64,000 bases of DNA from Croceivirga radicis (GTDB lineage Bacteria > Bacteroidota > Bacteroidia > Flavobacteriales > Flavobacteriaceae). Where the stretch lies: the NCBI RefSeq assembly GCF_002072105.2, contig NZ_MTBC01000003.1, positions 372,001 to 436,000 of the forward strand, written 5' to 3'. The notes beneath the pieces were generated by a model. That model did no database searches and had not been told where the DNA came from. It saw only the letters and a list, made by a program, of their open reading frames with translations. The position numbers were made by a program, and so were the translations under genes. Position 1 is the stretch's first letter. Every line of letters starts with the position of its first letter. Shown here piece after piece: positions 52,364-60,320 of this stretch.

Positions 52364-53551
52364 ATGAACCCATCTGCCGCTGGTTGGATTAAAAAGTTTG
52401 GCCATGTTATCAAGGACAAACAAAACCATTACATAGACAAAAACCATTTATACCATAGCTTATTGGAACATGGTTTTATCTATGGGGTTCATTTAAGCTC
52501 TCCCAGTTTTGCCAAGGCAGAACATATTTATACGGAAGATGAAGTGGCCAAAATAAACCTCTTAACGGCACTTTATTTTACCTATAGTTTTGAGACCCAA
52601 CAAAACGACTTTTCCAAATTTGTAGAAACGGTATTTACCTATTATAAAAAATTGGACGTAGGCAATTTTACCTTTTTACAAAAAATATTAAGTGGTTCCA
52701 AGACGGAAGATCAGTTGGAAAAACTATTGGATTCTAGAATTTATTTAGGTGGAAATACCTTTAGTAGAGCATTTGGAAATAGCTTAACAAATTCTCTATT
52801 ATATGTAGATGTTTTAATCTTTAGGGAATACCTAAAAAGCGATAAAAATTTACTGGAGCATGCCGAACTATTAGAGTATGTAACCATCAATATTGCATAC
52901 CAGGCATTGAACTCTAAACAGACCCGAAAGAGTGATGAAAAGTTGCTGCAACTTTTAGCTTCTTCTTTAAGTTTTGTAGACTTGAACGCTACCCAATATC
53001 GCAAAAGTTTTCAGGAACTCTTGGACCTAAATTTCAGTGATATGGAAAAGCAATATTTATTGGATATTGCCTGCTTAACGGTATGGGAAGATGGTACCTT
53101 GGAGCAAGAAGAATCTAACTATATTCACGAGATTGGCAGGGCCTTAAAACAGGATAAAAAAAACATAGAAAACGCCATCAAAAATGTGCTTGTTTTTTTT
53201 GATAAAAACAGGGATAAAATACCTTATTTAAAAGACGATAATTTGGCCTCCAAATTCTATGAAGGAATGACCAAAAACGTTAGTAAATTAATCTTAAGAA
53301 ATAGTAAAAGACTTGGAAAAGAACTCCGGGAAAGTAAAGAATTAATGTCCTTATTAGTAAAAGCAACCACCACAGATTTAACTAAGGAAGAGCGCAAAAA
53401 AGTACAAAAACAATTATTGGATATTTTTAAAAGTATTCCTTCACTAGCCATTTTTATGTTGCCCGGTGGCGCAGTTTTGTTACCAATTTTTATTAAATTA
53501 ATTCCGCAATTACTGCCTTCTGCTTTTGATGACAATAGAATTGAGGAATAA
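52364..53551 (+). CDS. LETM1-related protein
   Basis: The 395-residue protein is mostly helical and ends with a LETM1-like hydrophobic segment (SIPSLAIFMLPGGAVLLPIFIKLIPQLLPSAFDDN). The middle (LLDIACLTVWEDGTLEQEESNYIHEIG) resembles a TerB-like helical unit. Bacteroidota members are annotated as LETM1-related biofilm-associated proteins; the mitochondrial LETM1 is a cation/proton exchanger-associated membrane protein. There is no signal peptide, and only one hydrophobic region, near the C-terminus. Its role is not established. It is divergent from the DUF4331 genes and convergent with the LytTR regulator. Confidence 0.82.
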   Translation: MNPSAAGWIKKFGHVIKDKQNHYIDKNHLYHSLLEHGFIYGVHLSSPSFAKAEHIYTEDEVAKINLLTALYFTYSFETQQNDFSKFVETVFTYYKKLDVGNFTFLQKILSGSKTEDQLEKLLDSRIYLGGNTFSRAFGNSLTNSLLYVDVLIFREYLKSDKNLLEHAELLEYVTINIAYQALNSKQTRKSDEKLLQLLASSLSFVDLNATQYRKSFQELLDLNFSDMEKQYLLDIACLTVWEDGTLEQEESNYIHEIGRALKQDKKNIENAIKNVLVFFDKNRDKIPYLKDDNLASKFYEGMTKNVSKLILRNSKRLGKELRESKELMSLLVKATTTDLTKEERKKVQKQLLDIFKSIPSLAIFMLPGGAVLLPIFIKLIPQLLPSAFDDNRIEE

Positions 53552-53634
53552 GTCCTTTTCTAAAGTCTTACTTTAACCATAAGAAATATTTATATAAACA
53601 TATAAAATACTTTATACCAGTTAATTAAAATAGA

Positions 53635-54390
53635 CTACTCTAACCAAAGCTTAAAGTCTTTTACACGTTCTCTACTCACTATAATTTCCTGCTCCTTGAA
53701 GCTATTCATCTTTATTTGAAGTCTAGAATTGGTATAGGAAATGATGTCTTTTATATGATCTATGTTTACGTAAAACTTTCTGCTAACACGAAAGAATTGT
53801 TTTGGAGAAATTTCATTTTCTAAATTTTCTAAAGTGGTATCTAAAAGATAATTTCTTCCGTCTGTGGTTGCGGCATAGGTACCCTTATTCTCACTAAAAA
53901 AACATTCTACCTCGTCTGCATTTATAATTTTTAGGTGCTGCCCTACCTTAGCGGTAAAACGTTTTTTAAACTCCCTTTCCAATGGGTTTACCAACAGCTT
54001 TTTTATGTCGTTAAAATCTATGGAAATTTGGTCCTTTTTGGGTGCAAAATCTTGGTACTTTTTCACTGCCTTTTCCAAGTCTTCATCATCTATTGGTTTT
54101 AACAGATAATCTATGCTATTTAACTTAAAAGCTTGTAGTGCATATTCATCATACGCCGTTGTAAAAATGATAGCACTTTTAACTTCTAGTTTATCAAAAA
54201 TCTCAAAGGATAAACCGTCTGATAATTGAATGTCTAAAAAGATTAAATCTGGATGCTCGTTGGTAGAAAACCAGGCTATGGATTCTTCTACACTGTGCAA
54301 CATTTTGGTTACGTTTACATCTAGCTCAGAAAGCATTCTAGAGAGTCTTCTTGCCGCCGGTTTTTCGTCTTCAATTATAATTACGTTCAT
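53635..54390 (-). CDS. LytTR-family response regulator
   Basis: The 251-residue protein has a receiver domain (IIIEDEKPAARRL, Asp53 in IFLDIQLSDGLS, Lys in YLLKPIDDEDL) and a C-terminal LytTR DNA-binding domain (about 145-250: FTAKVGQHLKIINADEVECFFSENKGTYA, RVSRKFYVNIDHI, IIVSRERVKDFK). LytTR dimers bind two direct repeats spaced about 21 bp on one DNA face. Three such elements occur in this cluster (55451, 57994, 60251). The gene is the last of an operon with three 2TM genes, 22 bp after the nearest one. The LytS-type kinase encoded 1.6 kb upstream is the likely partner. Confidence 0.93.
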   Translation of the reverse strand: MNVIIIEDEKPAARRLSRMLSELDVNVTKMLHSVEESIAWFSTNEHPDLIFLDIQLSDGLSFEIFDKLEVKSAIIFTTAYDEYALQAFKLNSIDYLLKPIDDEDLEKAVKKYQDFAPKKDQISIDFNDIKKLLVNPLEREFKKRFTAKVGQHLKIINADEVECFFSENKGTYAATTDGRNYLLDTTLENLENEISPKQFFRVSRKFYVNIDHIKDIISYTNSRLQIKMNSFKEQEIIVSRERVKDFKLWLE

Positions 54391-54412
54391 GGTTGGTTTG
54401 GTACTTTTTTAA

Positions 54413-54730
54413 TTACAGATATTTTTCTTTTTCCGCTTTATCACGGGCCATAAATTCTTTAATTTTTCGGTCTTCCCATTTAGATGAATACACTGGGATA
54501 ATTCCAAATGTACGAACCGTATGAAACAATAATCCAATACCCCAAAAAAATGTTGTGGTAAAATTTTTCCAATCCCAAAACGATTCATTATCATAACCAC
54601 TTTTGATGTAAAGATTGGCCAGGATAAATGCGTTAATTACAACGTAGACTCCCAAATGAACGTAATAACTTTTTAACTGGGCAACCCTTTTTCTTGCTCT
54701 CTCGTATTTTAAATCTTCTGCATTTTTCAT
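54413..54730 (-). CDS. 2TM-domain membrane protein (third copy)
   Basis: This 105-residue protein is a stand-alone 2TM domain: an amphipathic opening (DLKYERARKRVAQLKSYYVHL), two membrane helices and the closing signature SSKWEDRKIKEFMARDK. It is the most divergent of the four copies: the usual KDWEERKI is SKWEDRKI, and the loop between the helices is longer. The start at ATG 54730 lies 2 bp after the previous gene's stop. An upstream ATG at 54742 is also possible and would overlap that gene. The function of 2TM proteins is unknown; the shared operon with a LytTR regulator suggests a signalling role. Confidence 0.82.
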   Translation of the reverse strand: MKNAEDLKYERARKRVAQLKSYYVHLGVYVVINAFILANLYIKSGYDNESFWDWKNFTTTFFWGIGLLFHTVRTFGIIPVYSSKWEDRKIKEFMARDKAEKEKYL

Positions 54731-54732
54731 GA

Positions 54733-55035
54733 TTATTTCCATTTATCGGTTTCCCTATCCTTTTCCATAAACTCCCTAATTTTTCTTTCTTCCCAATCTT
54801 TGTTAAAAAATGGATTTACCCTAAAAGTTTTTAAAGCGTGAAAGAAAACACCTATTCCCCAACCAAATGCGGCCCATAAAAACCACATATAACCAAAACC
54901 GGTAGTGTAGTAGTTTATTCCTGCCAAAAAGACCACGAATATGAGGTAAATGGTTAGGTTGTTATAGAACTTTTTAAGTTCGTCTACCCTATCTCTTGCT
55001 CTCTGGTATTTATTTGCGTTGAAATTCTTTTCCAT
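54733..55035 (-). CDS. 2TM-domain membrane protein (second copy)
   Basis: From ATG 55035 the product has 100 residues (MEKNFNANKYQRARDRVDELKKFYNNL). An in-frame upstream start at 55098 would add 21 residues that are not conserved in the other copies. Two membrane helices are separated by a short loop, followed by HALKTFRVNPFFNKDWEERKIREFM. It lies 63 bp downstream of the first 2TM gene. The conserved pattern Y-x-RA-x-x-RV, FGWGIG, HA-x-x-x-F and DWEERKI is shared by all four copies in the cluster, including the kinase's C-terminus. Confidence 0.85.
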   Translation of the reverse strand: MEKNFNANKYQRARDRVDELKKFYNNLTIYLIFVVFLAGINYYTTGFGYMWFLWAAFGWGIGVFFHALKTFRVNPFFNKDWEERKIREFMEKDRETDKWK

Positions 55036-55098
55036 GATTGTTGTTATTGAAATGCTATTTTTTGATGATGAATTTGCTATGCTTAAAGATACTAACAA

Positions 55099-55377
55099 TT
55101 AAAAATTGCCATCTTTCATTAGTTCTGCAATCTTACGTTCTTCCCAATCCTTACCAAAGAACGGATTTATTGTAAAAGCATGTAGTGCATGCCCTACTAG
55201 ACCCAATCCCCAGCCCAATGCAGGAAAAATTACCCATAAAAAACTTGTGGTGCTGTAGTTAATGTACGCCAGAATAGGAATTACTATTAAATAGGAAGTA
55301 AGATTACCGTAAAACCCCTTTATGTTTTCTACTTTCTCCTTAGCTCTTTTGTATTTTAAATCGTCTCTAAATTCCAT
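55099..55377 (-). CDS. 2TM-domain membrane protein (first copy)
   Basis: The 92-residue protein opens with DLKYKRAKEKVENIKGFYGNL, has two membrane helices and ends with NPFFGKDWEERKIAELMKDGNF. It is the copy most like the C-terminus of the LytS-type kinase (TSFLWVIFPALGWGLGL against TSFIWAIFPTLGWGFGL), so one probably arose from the other by duplication. It is the first gene of the 2TM-2TM-2TM-LytTR operon. A LytTR-type direct-repeat element lies 73 bp upstream of its start. Confidence 0.85.
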   Translation of the reverse strand: MEFRDDLKYKRAKEKVENIKGFYGNLTSYLIVIPILAYINYSTTSFLWVIFPALGWGLGLVGHALHAFTINPFFGKDWEERKIAELMKDGNF

Positions 55378-55450
55378 TTTTATTGTTTTAATTGTTCTTA
55401 TTAATTACATGGTAAATATCTTAAGAACATAGCCTTGAAGAAAAAATGGA

Positions 55451-55484
55451 TTACCCAATTGTAAGTTTTACAAACTGAATTGTA
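55451..55484 (-). promoter_or_regulatory. LytTR-type direct-repeat operator, site A
   Basis: Read on the minus strand it holds TACAATTCAG and, 21 bp on, TACAATTGGG. Its 3' edge is 73 bp before the first 2TM gene. It shares the half-sites and exact spacing with sites B and C, and it could also affect the divergent gene at 55541. Confidence 0.72.
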
Positions 55485-55540
55485 ATTTTGTAATAGAAAA
55501 CCAATTTTGAACAATCGACACTTGTATATCTGATAGAAAT

Positions 55541-55957
55541 ATGAGAATAGCCTATACATACATAGAAGGCAAAAATCTTTTGGTACAGCAGTATTCTGGA
55601 CAGCCTAATATTAAACAGTATGCAGCCTACCTAGAGCATTTGAAACAACAACCTTTCTATGAAGATGTTTTCTTGTTGTTGACAGACCTAACCCATATGG
55701 ATTTTGAAGCCGTTAAAGCATCCGTAGAAAGTGTTACCAATACCCGTAATCAAAAAGTAAATAAAAAGTTTAAAGAGGTTTTAGTGGTTTCTAGCCCTAG
55801 CAATACTGCATTTGCAACACTTTTAAAAATTGCTGGTAGTAAAAATGCCCAATTTGCCCTCTGCAGTACTTTTGAAAAGGCAATTACCACTTTGGGGATA
55901 GACTTGACTAAAACAGAAGTTGAAGAAATTCTAGAATCAAAATTGAAACTTGTTTAG
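55541..55957 (+). CDS. small SpoIIAA/STAS-like protein of unknown function
   Basis: This 138-residue cytoplasmic protein has no signal peptide or membrane segment. The alternating strand/helix pattern (IKQYAAYLEHLKQQPFYEDVFLLLTDLTHMDF, VLVVSSPSNTAFATLLKI) resembles SpoIIAA-like/STAS folds, but I do not recognise a named family. It runs opposite to all of its neighbours and splits the 2TM/LytTR/kinase cluster: its start faces the first 2TM gene and its end is 3 bp from the convergent end of the kinase gene. Direct-repeat site A lies in the shared divergent region, 57 bp before its ATG. A role as a signalling accessory is an inference from position only. Confidence 0.7.
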   Translation: MRIAYTYIEGKNLLVQQYSGQPNIKQYAAYLEHLKQQPFYEDVFLLLTDLTHMDFEAVKASVESVTNTRNQKVNKKFKEVLVVSSPSNTAFATLLKIAGSKNAQFALCSTFEKAITTLGIDLTKTEVEEILESKLKLV

Positions 55958-55960
55958 GTA

Positions 55961-57298
55961 TTAAAAATTCTCATCTTCCATGTATTGTTTTATTTTTCGC
56001 TCTTCCCAATCCTTGCCCAAAAGAGGATGATAGCCAAATGCTTGCAATGCATGAGCCGCTAGCCCAAACCCCCAGCCCAATGTGGGGAAAATTGCCCAGA
56101 TAAAACTCGTAGTACGGTAATTTATCCACCATAAAAACGGAATTACCAATGCATAAGCCGTTAGGTTACCATAAAAGCCCTTGATAGCTTCTACCCGTTC
56201 TTTTGCTTTCTCGTAACGCTTTTCCTCTAAAAATTCGTCTTGGGTTTCCACACGAGATATTTGTTGGTTAAGCATGGGTAAGGTTACTCTAAAATCGGTT
56301 TCCGTTTTTTCTATAGATACTTCCCTATTGGTTAAAATCTGATAGCGTTGTTTAATGTTCTGTAGTCCAACCCCACTACTCTTTTTTACCACTTCCTTAG
56401 CCTGTAGGTTGTTACTCACCACCAAATTGTTCCCAGCTTCAAACACTTTTAAGTGCAATGGCCTAGATGCCGTAACAACATTATGCTTTACTGCATTTTC
56501 TAATAATAATTGTAAACTCAAAGGCACAATTTTAGCTTCTGGATCTGTTGCCTGATCTGGAATATCAAACACAATACTATCTTCAAAACGCATTTTTAAC
56601 AAACGAACGTAAGTCCTTGCAAAGTTGAGCTCCTCATCTACCGTTACCAAATCTTTATTCTTCTGCTCCAAAACATAGCGGTATACTTTGGAAAGGGACG
56701 TGGTGAATTTCTGCGCTTGATAAGGGTCTTCTTCTATTAAACTAGTCAATACATTTAAGCTATTGAACAAGAAGTGTGGGTCTAACTGATTTTTTAACGC
56801 ATCAAAACGGGCAGATGCGGTACCCGCAATAATTTTCTGCTCTTTTACCTTATTGTCTTGTCTATATTTGTAATAATAGGCCCCATAAAATATGAGGTTT
56901 ATTACAAAAGAGATAATTAGGGATTGGGTATAGTTATGTACGCGCTCCCCAAGAAGAAACTCCATAAAAACCTCATCTCCAAAAATTACAAGCCTTATGA
57001 GTCTTGCAAAGAAAATAGCGATAAGAGAAACTACTAAATTACCTCCAAAAGCAATAGAAAAGCGTTTAACTCTCCATATTTTCTTATCAAATCGCTTTAG
57101 AATATAATCAAACCAATAAATGTTGAGCATGTAGATAATGATAGAAAAAATGATATTCTCATAATATTCTGCCCATGCTCCGCGCCATAATTGGGTTTTA
57201 TCCACATCTGTAAAAAAGTAGAAATAAACCATAAAGACCACATAAATTGCGGTCCCTATGAGTGTTCCTTTAAAAAATTCCTTTATAAATTTTTGCAT
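55961..57298 (-). CDS. LytS-type sensor histidine kinase with C-terminal 2TM domain
   Basis: The 445-residue protein has four membrane helices in residues 1-145, a His_kinase (PF06580-type) domain with phosphoacceptor His175 in NQLDPHFLFNSLN, an ATPase domain (LLLENAVKHNVV, GVGLQNIKQRY), and then a complete 2TM domain (about 360-445: YEKAKERVEAIKGFYGNL, GWGFGL, KDWEERKIKQYM). The tail places two further membrane helices after the catalytic domain. It is very probably the partner of the LytTR regulator at 53635. It follows the TPR gene by 3 bp, so the two are one transcript. The three separate 2TM proteins may associate with it through the same domain. Confidence 0.92.
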   Translation of the reverse strand: MQKFIKEFFKGTLIGTAIYVVFMVYFYFFTDVDKTQLWRGAWAEYYENIIFSIIIYMLNIYWFDYILKRFDKKIWRVKRFSIAFGGNLVVSLIAIFFARLIRLVIFGDEVFMEFLLGERVHNYTQSLIISFVINLIFYGAYYYKYRQDNKVKEQKIIAGTASARFDALKNQLDPHFLFNSLNVLTSLIEEDPYQAQKFTTSLSKVYRYVLEQKNKDLVTVDEELNFARTYVRLLKMRFEDSIVFDIPDQATDPEAKIVPLSLQLLLENAVKHNVVTASRPLHLKVFEAGNNLVVSNNLQAKEVVKKSSGVGLQNIKQRYQILTNREVSIEKTETDFRVTLPMLNQQISRVETQDEFLEEKRYEKAKERVEAIKGFYGNLTAYALVIPFLWWINYRTTSFIWAIFPTLGWGFGLAAHALQAFGYHPLLGKDWEERKIKQYMEDENF

Positions 57299-57301
57299 GC
57301 T

Positions 57302-57925
57302 CTAGTTGTTGCATTGGGCCAAAACTTCTTTGGCTCTGTCTTGCCCCCAGTTTGGATAAAATTCGGTTTCTGGTTTAAAATTAGCGAAAAGTTCCAAAGA
57401 CCGTTCCACATCTTTGCAATAAGGGGTGGTATCCTTTCCAAAATATTTGGCAGACCCCATGTCCCACTCCGCTTTAGAAAACACTACTCTAGGGTTGTTG
57501 GGCGCTAACTGTGCCGCCTTTTCATACAATTGCACTACTTTTCCAGAAAGGGTCATCCCATAGGTTGCCCCATCAAAAGCAATGTACGCCGTATTTGTCA
57601 AGGCCTCTAAAACCAATAGCTCTGCATTATCTGGCGAAATATTCTTGGCCACGTCTATAAATTCTTGTGCTTTTTCTAATTTTTGTTTCAATTTGGTTTC
57701 ATCTGTTTCGCCAAAAGAGGCTGTTGTATTTACCAATGCGTTATAGTAGTAGGGCAGCCAATTGTCTTGTTCTACCATAGAAATACGTTCAAATAAATTA
57801 GAGGCTTCGGTTATTTTACCTTCTCCCCAAAGTTGCAAAGCTTTTTGCATACCCTTAGTGTATTTATCTTGTGCACTTAACATACTGGTTACAACTAAAA
57901 GACAAATTAAAATAGTTTTTTTCAT
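57302..57925 (-). CDS. exported TPR-like protein
   Basis: The 207-residue protein has a signal peptide (MKKTILICLLVVTSMLSAQ) and tetratricopeptide-like helical repeats (YTKGMQKALQLWGEGKITEASNLFERI, LVVLEALTN-like AELLVLEALTNTAYI, VVQLYEKAAQLAPNNPRVVFSKA). It is probably a periplasmic partner of the TonB receptor encoded just upstream or of the kinase, whose gene starts 3 bp after its stop. Direct-repeat site B is 69 bp before its start, so the TPR-kinase pair appears to have its own controlled promoter. Confidence 0.85.
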   Translation of the reverse strand: MKKTILICLLVVTSMLSAQDKYTKGMQKALQLWGEGKITEASNLFERISMVEQDNWLPYYYNALVNTTASFGETDETKLKQKLEKAQEFIDVAKNISPDNAELLVLEALTNTAYIAFDGATYGMTLSGKVVQLYEKAAQLAPNNPRVVFSKAEWDMGSAKYFGKDTTPYCKDVERSLELFANFKPETEFYPNWGQDRAKEVLAQCNN

Positions 57926-57993
57926 GACTGTTTGTTTTTATGTTTGATTACGATGTAAAACTCGGGTTAACCAGCAAGCCATACCAATAGGAG

Positions 57994-58027
57994 TTACCCA
58001 ACTGTATAAATTGCTTACCGAATTGTA
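57994..58027 (-). promoter_or_regulatory. LytTR-type direct-repeat operator, site B
   Basis: Minus-strand half-sites TACAATTCGG and TACAGTTGGG are 21 bp apart, 69 bp before the TPR gene and just after the TonB receptor stop. Confidence 0.75.
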
Positions 58028-58031
58028 CTTT

Positions 58032-60188
58032 TTATAAATTATCTAATTGATTGCTCTTTTTATCGCTGCTGATGGTCCAAAAGAATCCTACAAAAAAGAA
58101 ACTATCCGCAGCGGGTGATATGGCCCTACGGTTGTAAACACCTTCTGCATTTGGGGTATTGGCATATTGGTAGTTTCCAATATTATTAGTCCCCAACACA
58201 TTGTTAACCGAGAAAAATAAAATTTTTTGTTGGTCTATTAAATAGGCCCAATTAAGGCTTAGATTGTGGTAGTCTTTAGTTTTTTCGGCATAAAATTCTG
58301 GTGTGTTAGGGTTATCATAGGGTCTGCCAGAACCATAACTATAAGACATTCCTATTTGCGAACGCCAATCGTTTACCCAATATTTACCTACGGCAGAAAA
58401 ATTATGGGCATTCGCAAAATTTGGTGTGGCCTGCTCCGTAAAATCCAGAAAATTACGTTCTGTGTTTAAGTAGCTATAAGATAGCCAATAATCTAAGTTT
58501 TTAATACTCTTGTTATCCCTGTAAAATACATCTAGACCGGCAGCATAGCCATTTCCTAAATTGGTAAAATTGGAGTTGAATTGTGGCTCACGGGTATCAT
58601 ACTTCACCAAATTGTCATAATCCTTGTAGTACCCTTCTACCCTAAAGGTTTTGCCGTTTTTAGCGTATTGATAATTAAGAATATAATGTGCCGTTCTTTC
58701 ATAATCTAGGGTAGCATCATAATTGATAAACTGGGTTAATGGATTTTGATAATAATTACCATAAGCTAAGGATAACTGACTGTCCTGACCCGTTTTGTAA
58801 GCCAAGGATGCTCGTGGAGCTACATTCCAAGCTTCAATTAAATTAGAATACTCTGTACGTGCCCCTAGTTTTAGGGCAAAATTGTTGCTAAAAAACACAT
58901 CGGCCTCCGCAAAGCCACTCCAAAGCAATTCATCAAAGCCAGCGATAAAATCGAATCCATTATTGGCTATAAATTCTTCTTCATAATTGGTGTGGAACAC
59001 TTCAGAACCAACATTTAATTTAAACCGGCTACTGAATTCTTTAGAAGCTTTCAACTTCAAATGAAGCGAAGTATCTGCTGTTTCTATGTCATTTTCAACA
59101 ACCGTAATGGCATTGGTATCCCATGCCGTACTAGCTCCGGCATAAACCGTCCAATTGTTTTCAAAAAAGTATTTATAATTCGCGTTTAAATACAGGTTAT
59201 TGTTTTTCAATCTAAAATTTACATACTCCTCAAAATTGATGTCCTCCTGGTCTATATCAAAATTGGCATGGTTAAAACCCGTGTAGAATTTAAACATACT
59301 GCGTTCCCCCTTTTGCCTAAAAACAGCTTCGCCCGCCATAGACTCATACGGGTTGTTCCAACGCACTCCATTGGTAGAAGGTATCAAGGCTTCGTAAGGC
59401 GATAAATTGATGTAACTGGTATTAAAACTTAAGCTTGTATTTCCCCAAATCTCTGTATGTCCCAGACCTGCTCCTACGCTCATCACAGAAATATCCGTCT
59501 TTTCCTGGTCCGGTAAATCAGTAGTATTCATAAGCAACACACCAGAAAGCGCCTGCCCATACTCCGCAGAATAACCGCCGGTACTAAAGCTAACTCCTTT
59601 AAACAGAAAAGGAGAAAACCTGCCTCTTGTGGGTACATTGTTGGTACTTGCCATAAACGGCTGAAAAACTCGCTGCCCGTCTATAAACACTTGGGTCTCT
59701 TCTGCCCTACCGCCGCGCACAAACAAACGCCCGTCTTCACTAACTGTAGTGGTGCCCGGCAAGGTTTGCAAAGCAGAGCCTATATCTCCCGCCACACCTG
59801 CCGTGGTTACAATATCTAGCGGTTTTAATGCCGCCGCTTTAGATTCCGTACCCGCCTCAAAAGAACCTGCTGTTAGCGTTACTCCACTTAAGCTATTAAT
59901 GGCTTCTTGCAAGACAATGTTTAATTCTTGAAAATAGGTAACCTCTCCCATTTCATAATGGGTATCGTAACCTATACTTGAGACCACCAACGTTTGCGTT
60001 CCCGTTTCTGTAGTTGTAAAGGAGAAACGACCTGCAGCATCAGTAGAAGCACCATCATACGTACCTTCTAAATACACATTGGCCCCTGCTACCGGTAATT
60101 TACCTGCGGTTACAGTACCTGTAATTGTTGTTTGCGCTAAAAGTGCAAAGCTGATAAAGAAAAATAGTAGTGCTAAATAGTTTTTCAT
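58032..60188 (-). CDS. TonB-dependent receptor with carboxypeptidase-regulatory-like domain
   Basis: From ATG 60188 the product has 718 residues with a signal peptide (MKNYLALLFFFISFALLAQ). A TTG further upstream in frame is rejected because it would precede the signal. Residues about 20-105 are a carboxypeptidase-regulatory-like domain (GTVTAGKLPVAGANVYLEGTYDGA). The plug follows (DIVTTAGVAGDIGSALQTLPGTTTVSEDGRLFVRGGRAEETQVFIDG), then a 22-strand-type barrel. No SusD gene is present, so this is not a typical glycan-uptake pair. The ligand is unknown. Direct-repeat site C is 63 bp before its start, linking it to the LytTR regulator. Confidence 0.92.
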   Translation of the reverse strand: MKNYLALLFFFISFALLAQTTITGTVTAGKLPVAGANVYLEGTYDGASTDAAGRFSFTTTETGTQTLVVSSIGYDTHYEMGEVTYFQELNIVLQEAINSLSGVTLTAGSFEAGTESKAAALKPLDIVTTAGVAGDIGSALQTLPGTTTVSEDGRLFVRGGRAEETQVFIDGQRVFQPFMASTNNVPTRGRFSPFLFKGVSFSTGGYSAEYGQALSGVLLMNTTDLPDQEKTDISVMSVGAGLGHTEIWGNTSLSFNTSYINLSPYEALIPSTNGVRWNNPYESMAGEAVFRQKGERSMFKFYTGFNHANFDIDQEDINFEEYVNFRLKNNNLYLNANYKYFFENNWTVYAGASTAWDTNAITVVENDIETADTSLHLKLKASKEFSSRFKLNVGSEVFHTNYEEEFIANNGFDFIAGFDELLWSGFAEADVFFSNNFALKLGARTEYSNLIEAWNVAPRASLAYKTGQDSQLSLAYGNYYQNPLTQFINYDATLDYERTAHYILNYQYAKNGKTFRVEGYYKDYDNLVKYDTREPQFNSNFTNLGNGYAAGLDVFYRDNKSIKNLDYWLSYSYLNTERNFLDFTEQATPNFANAHNFSAVGKYWVNDWRSQIGMSYSYGSGRPYDNPNTPEFYAEKTKDYHNLSLNWAYLIDQQKILFFSVNNVLGTNNIGNYQYANTPNAEGVYNRRAISPAADSFFFVGFFWTISSDKKSNQLDNL

Positions 60189-60250
60189 GACTGTTGTTTT
60201 AGATTGATGCTCCAAAAATCTATAAACCCTGTCTACTATTTAAAGCTTAC

Positions 60251-60284
60251 TAACCCAACTGTAGAAATTACCTACTGGATTGTA
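60251..60284 (-). promoter_or_regulatory. LytTR-type direct-repeat operator, site C
   Basis: Minus-strand half-sites TACAATCCAG and TACAGTTGGG, 21 bp apart, 63 bp before the TonB receptor start. The divergent peptidase E gene starts 37 bp away on the other side and could be affected. Confidence 0.72.
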
Positions 60285-60320
60285 AAAATTCGTTTTAACT
60301 TACCGCAAAAATAATTTTAT

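Noticed and set aside
54413-57298. Repeated 2TM sequences as a mobile element or recent tandem repeat
   Set aside because: The copies are diverged paralogues with no terminal repeats or transposase; they are ordinary gene duplicates.
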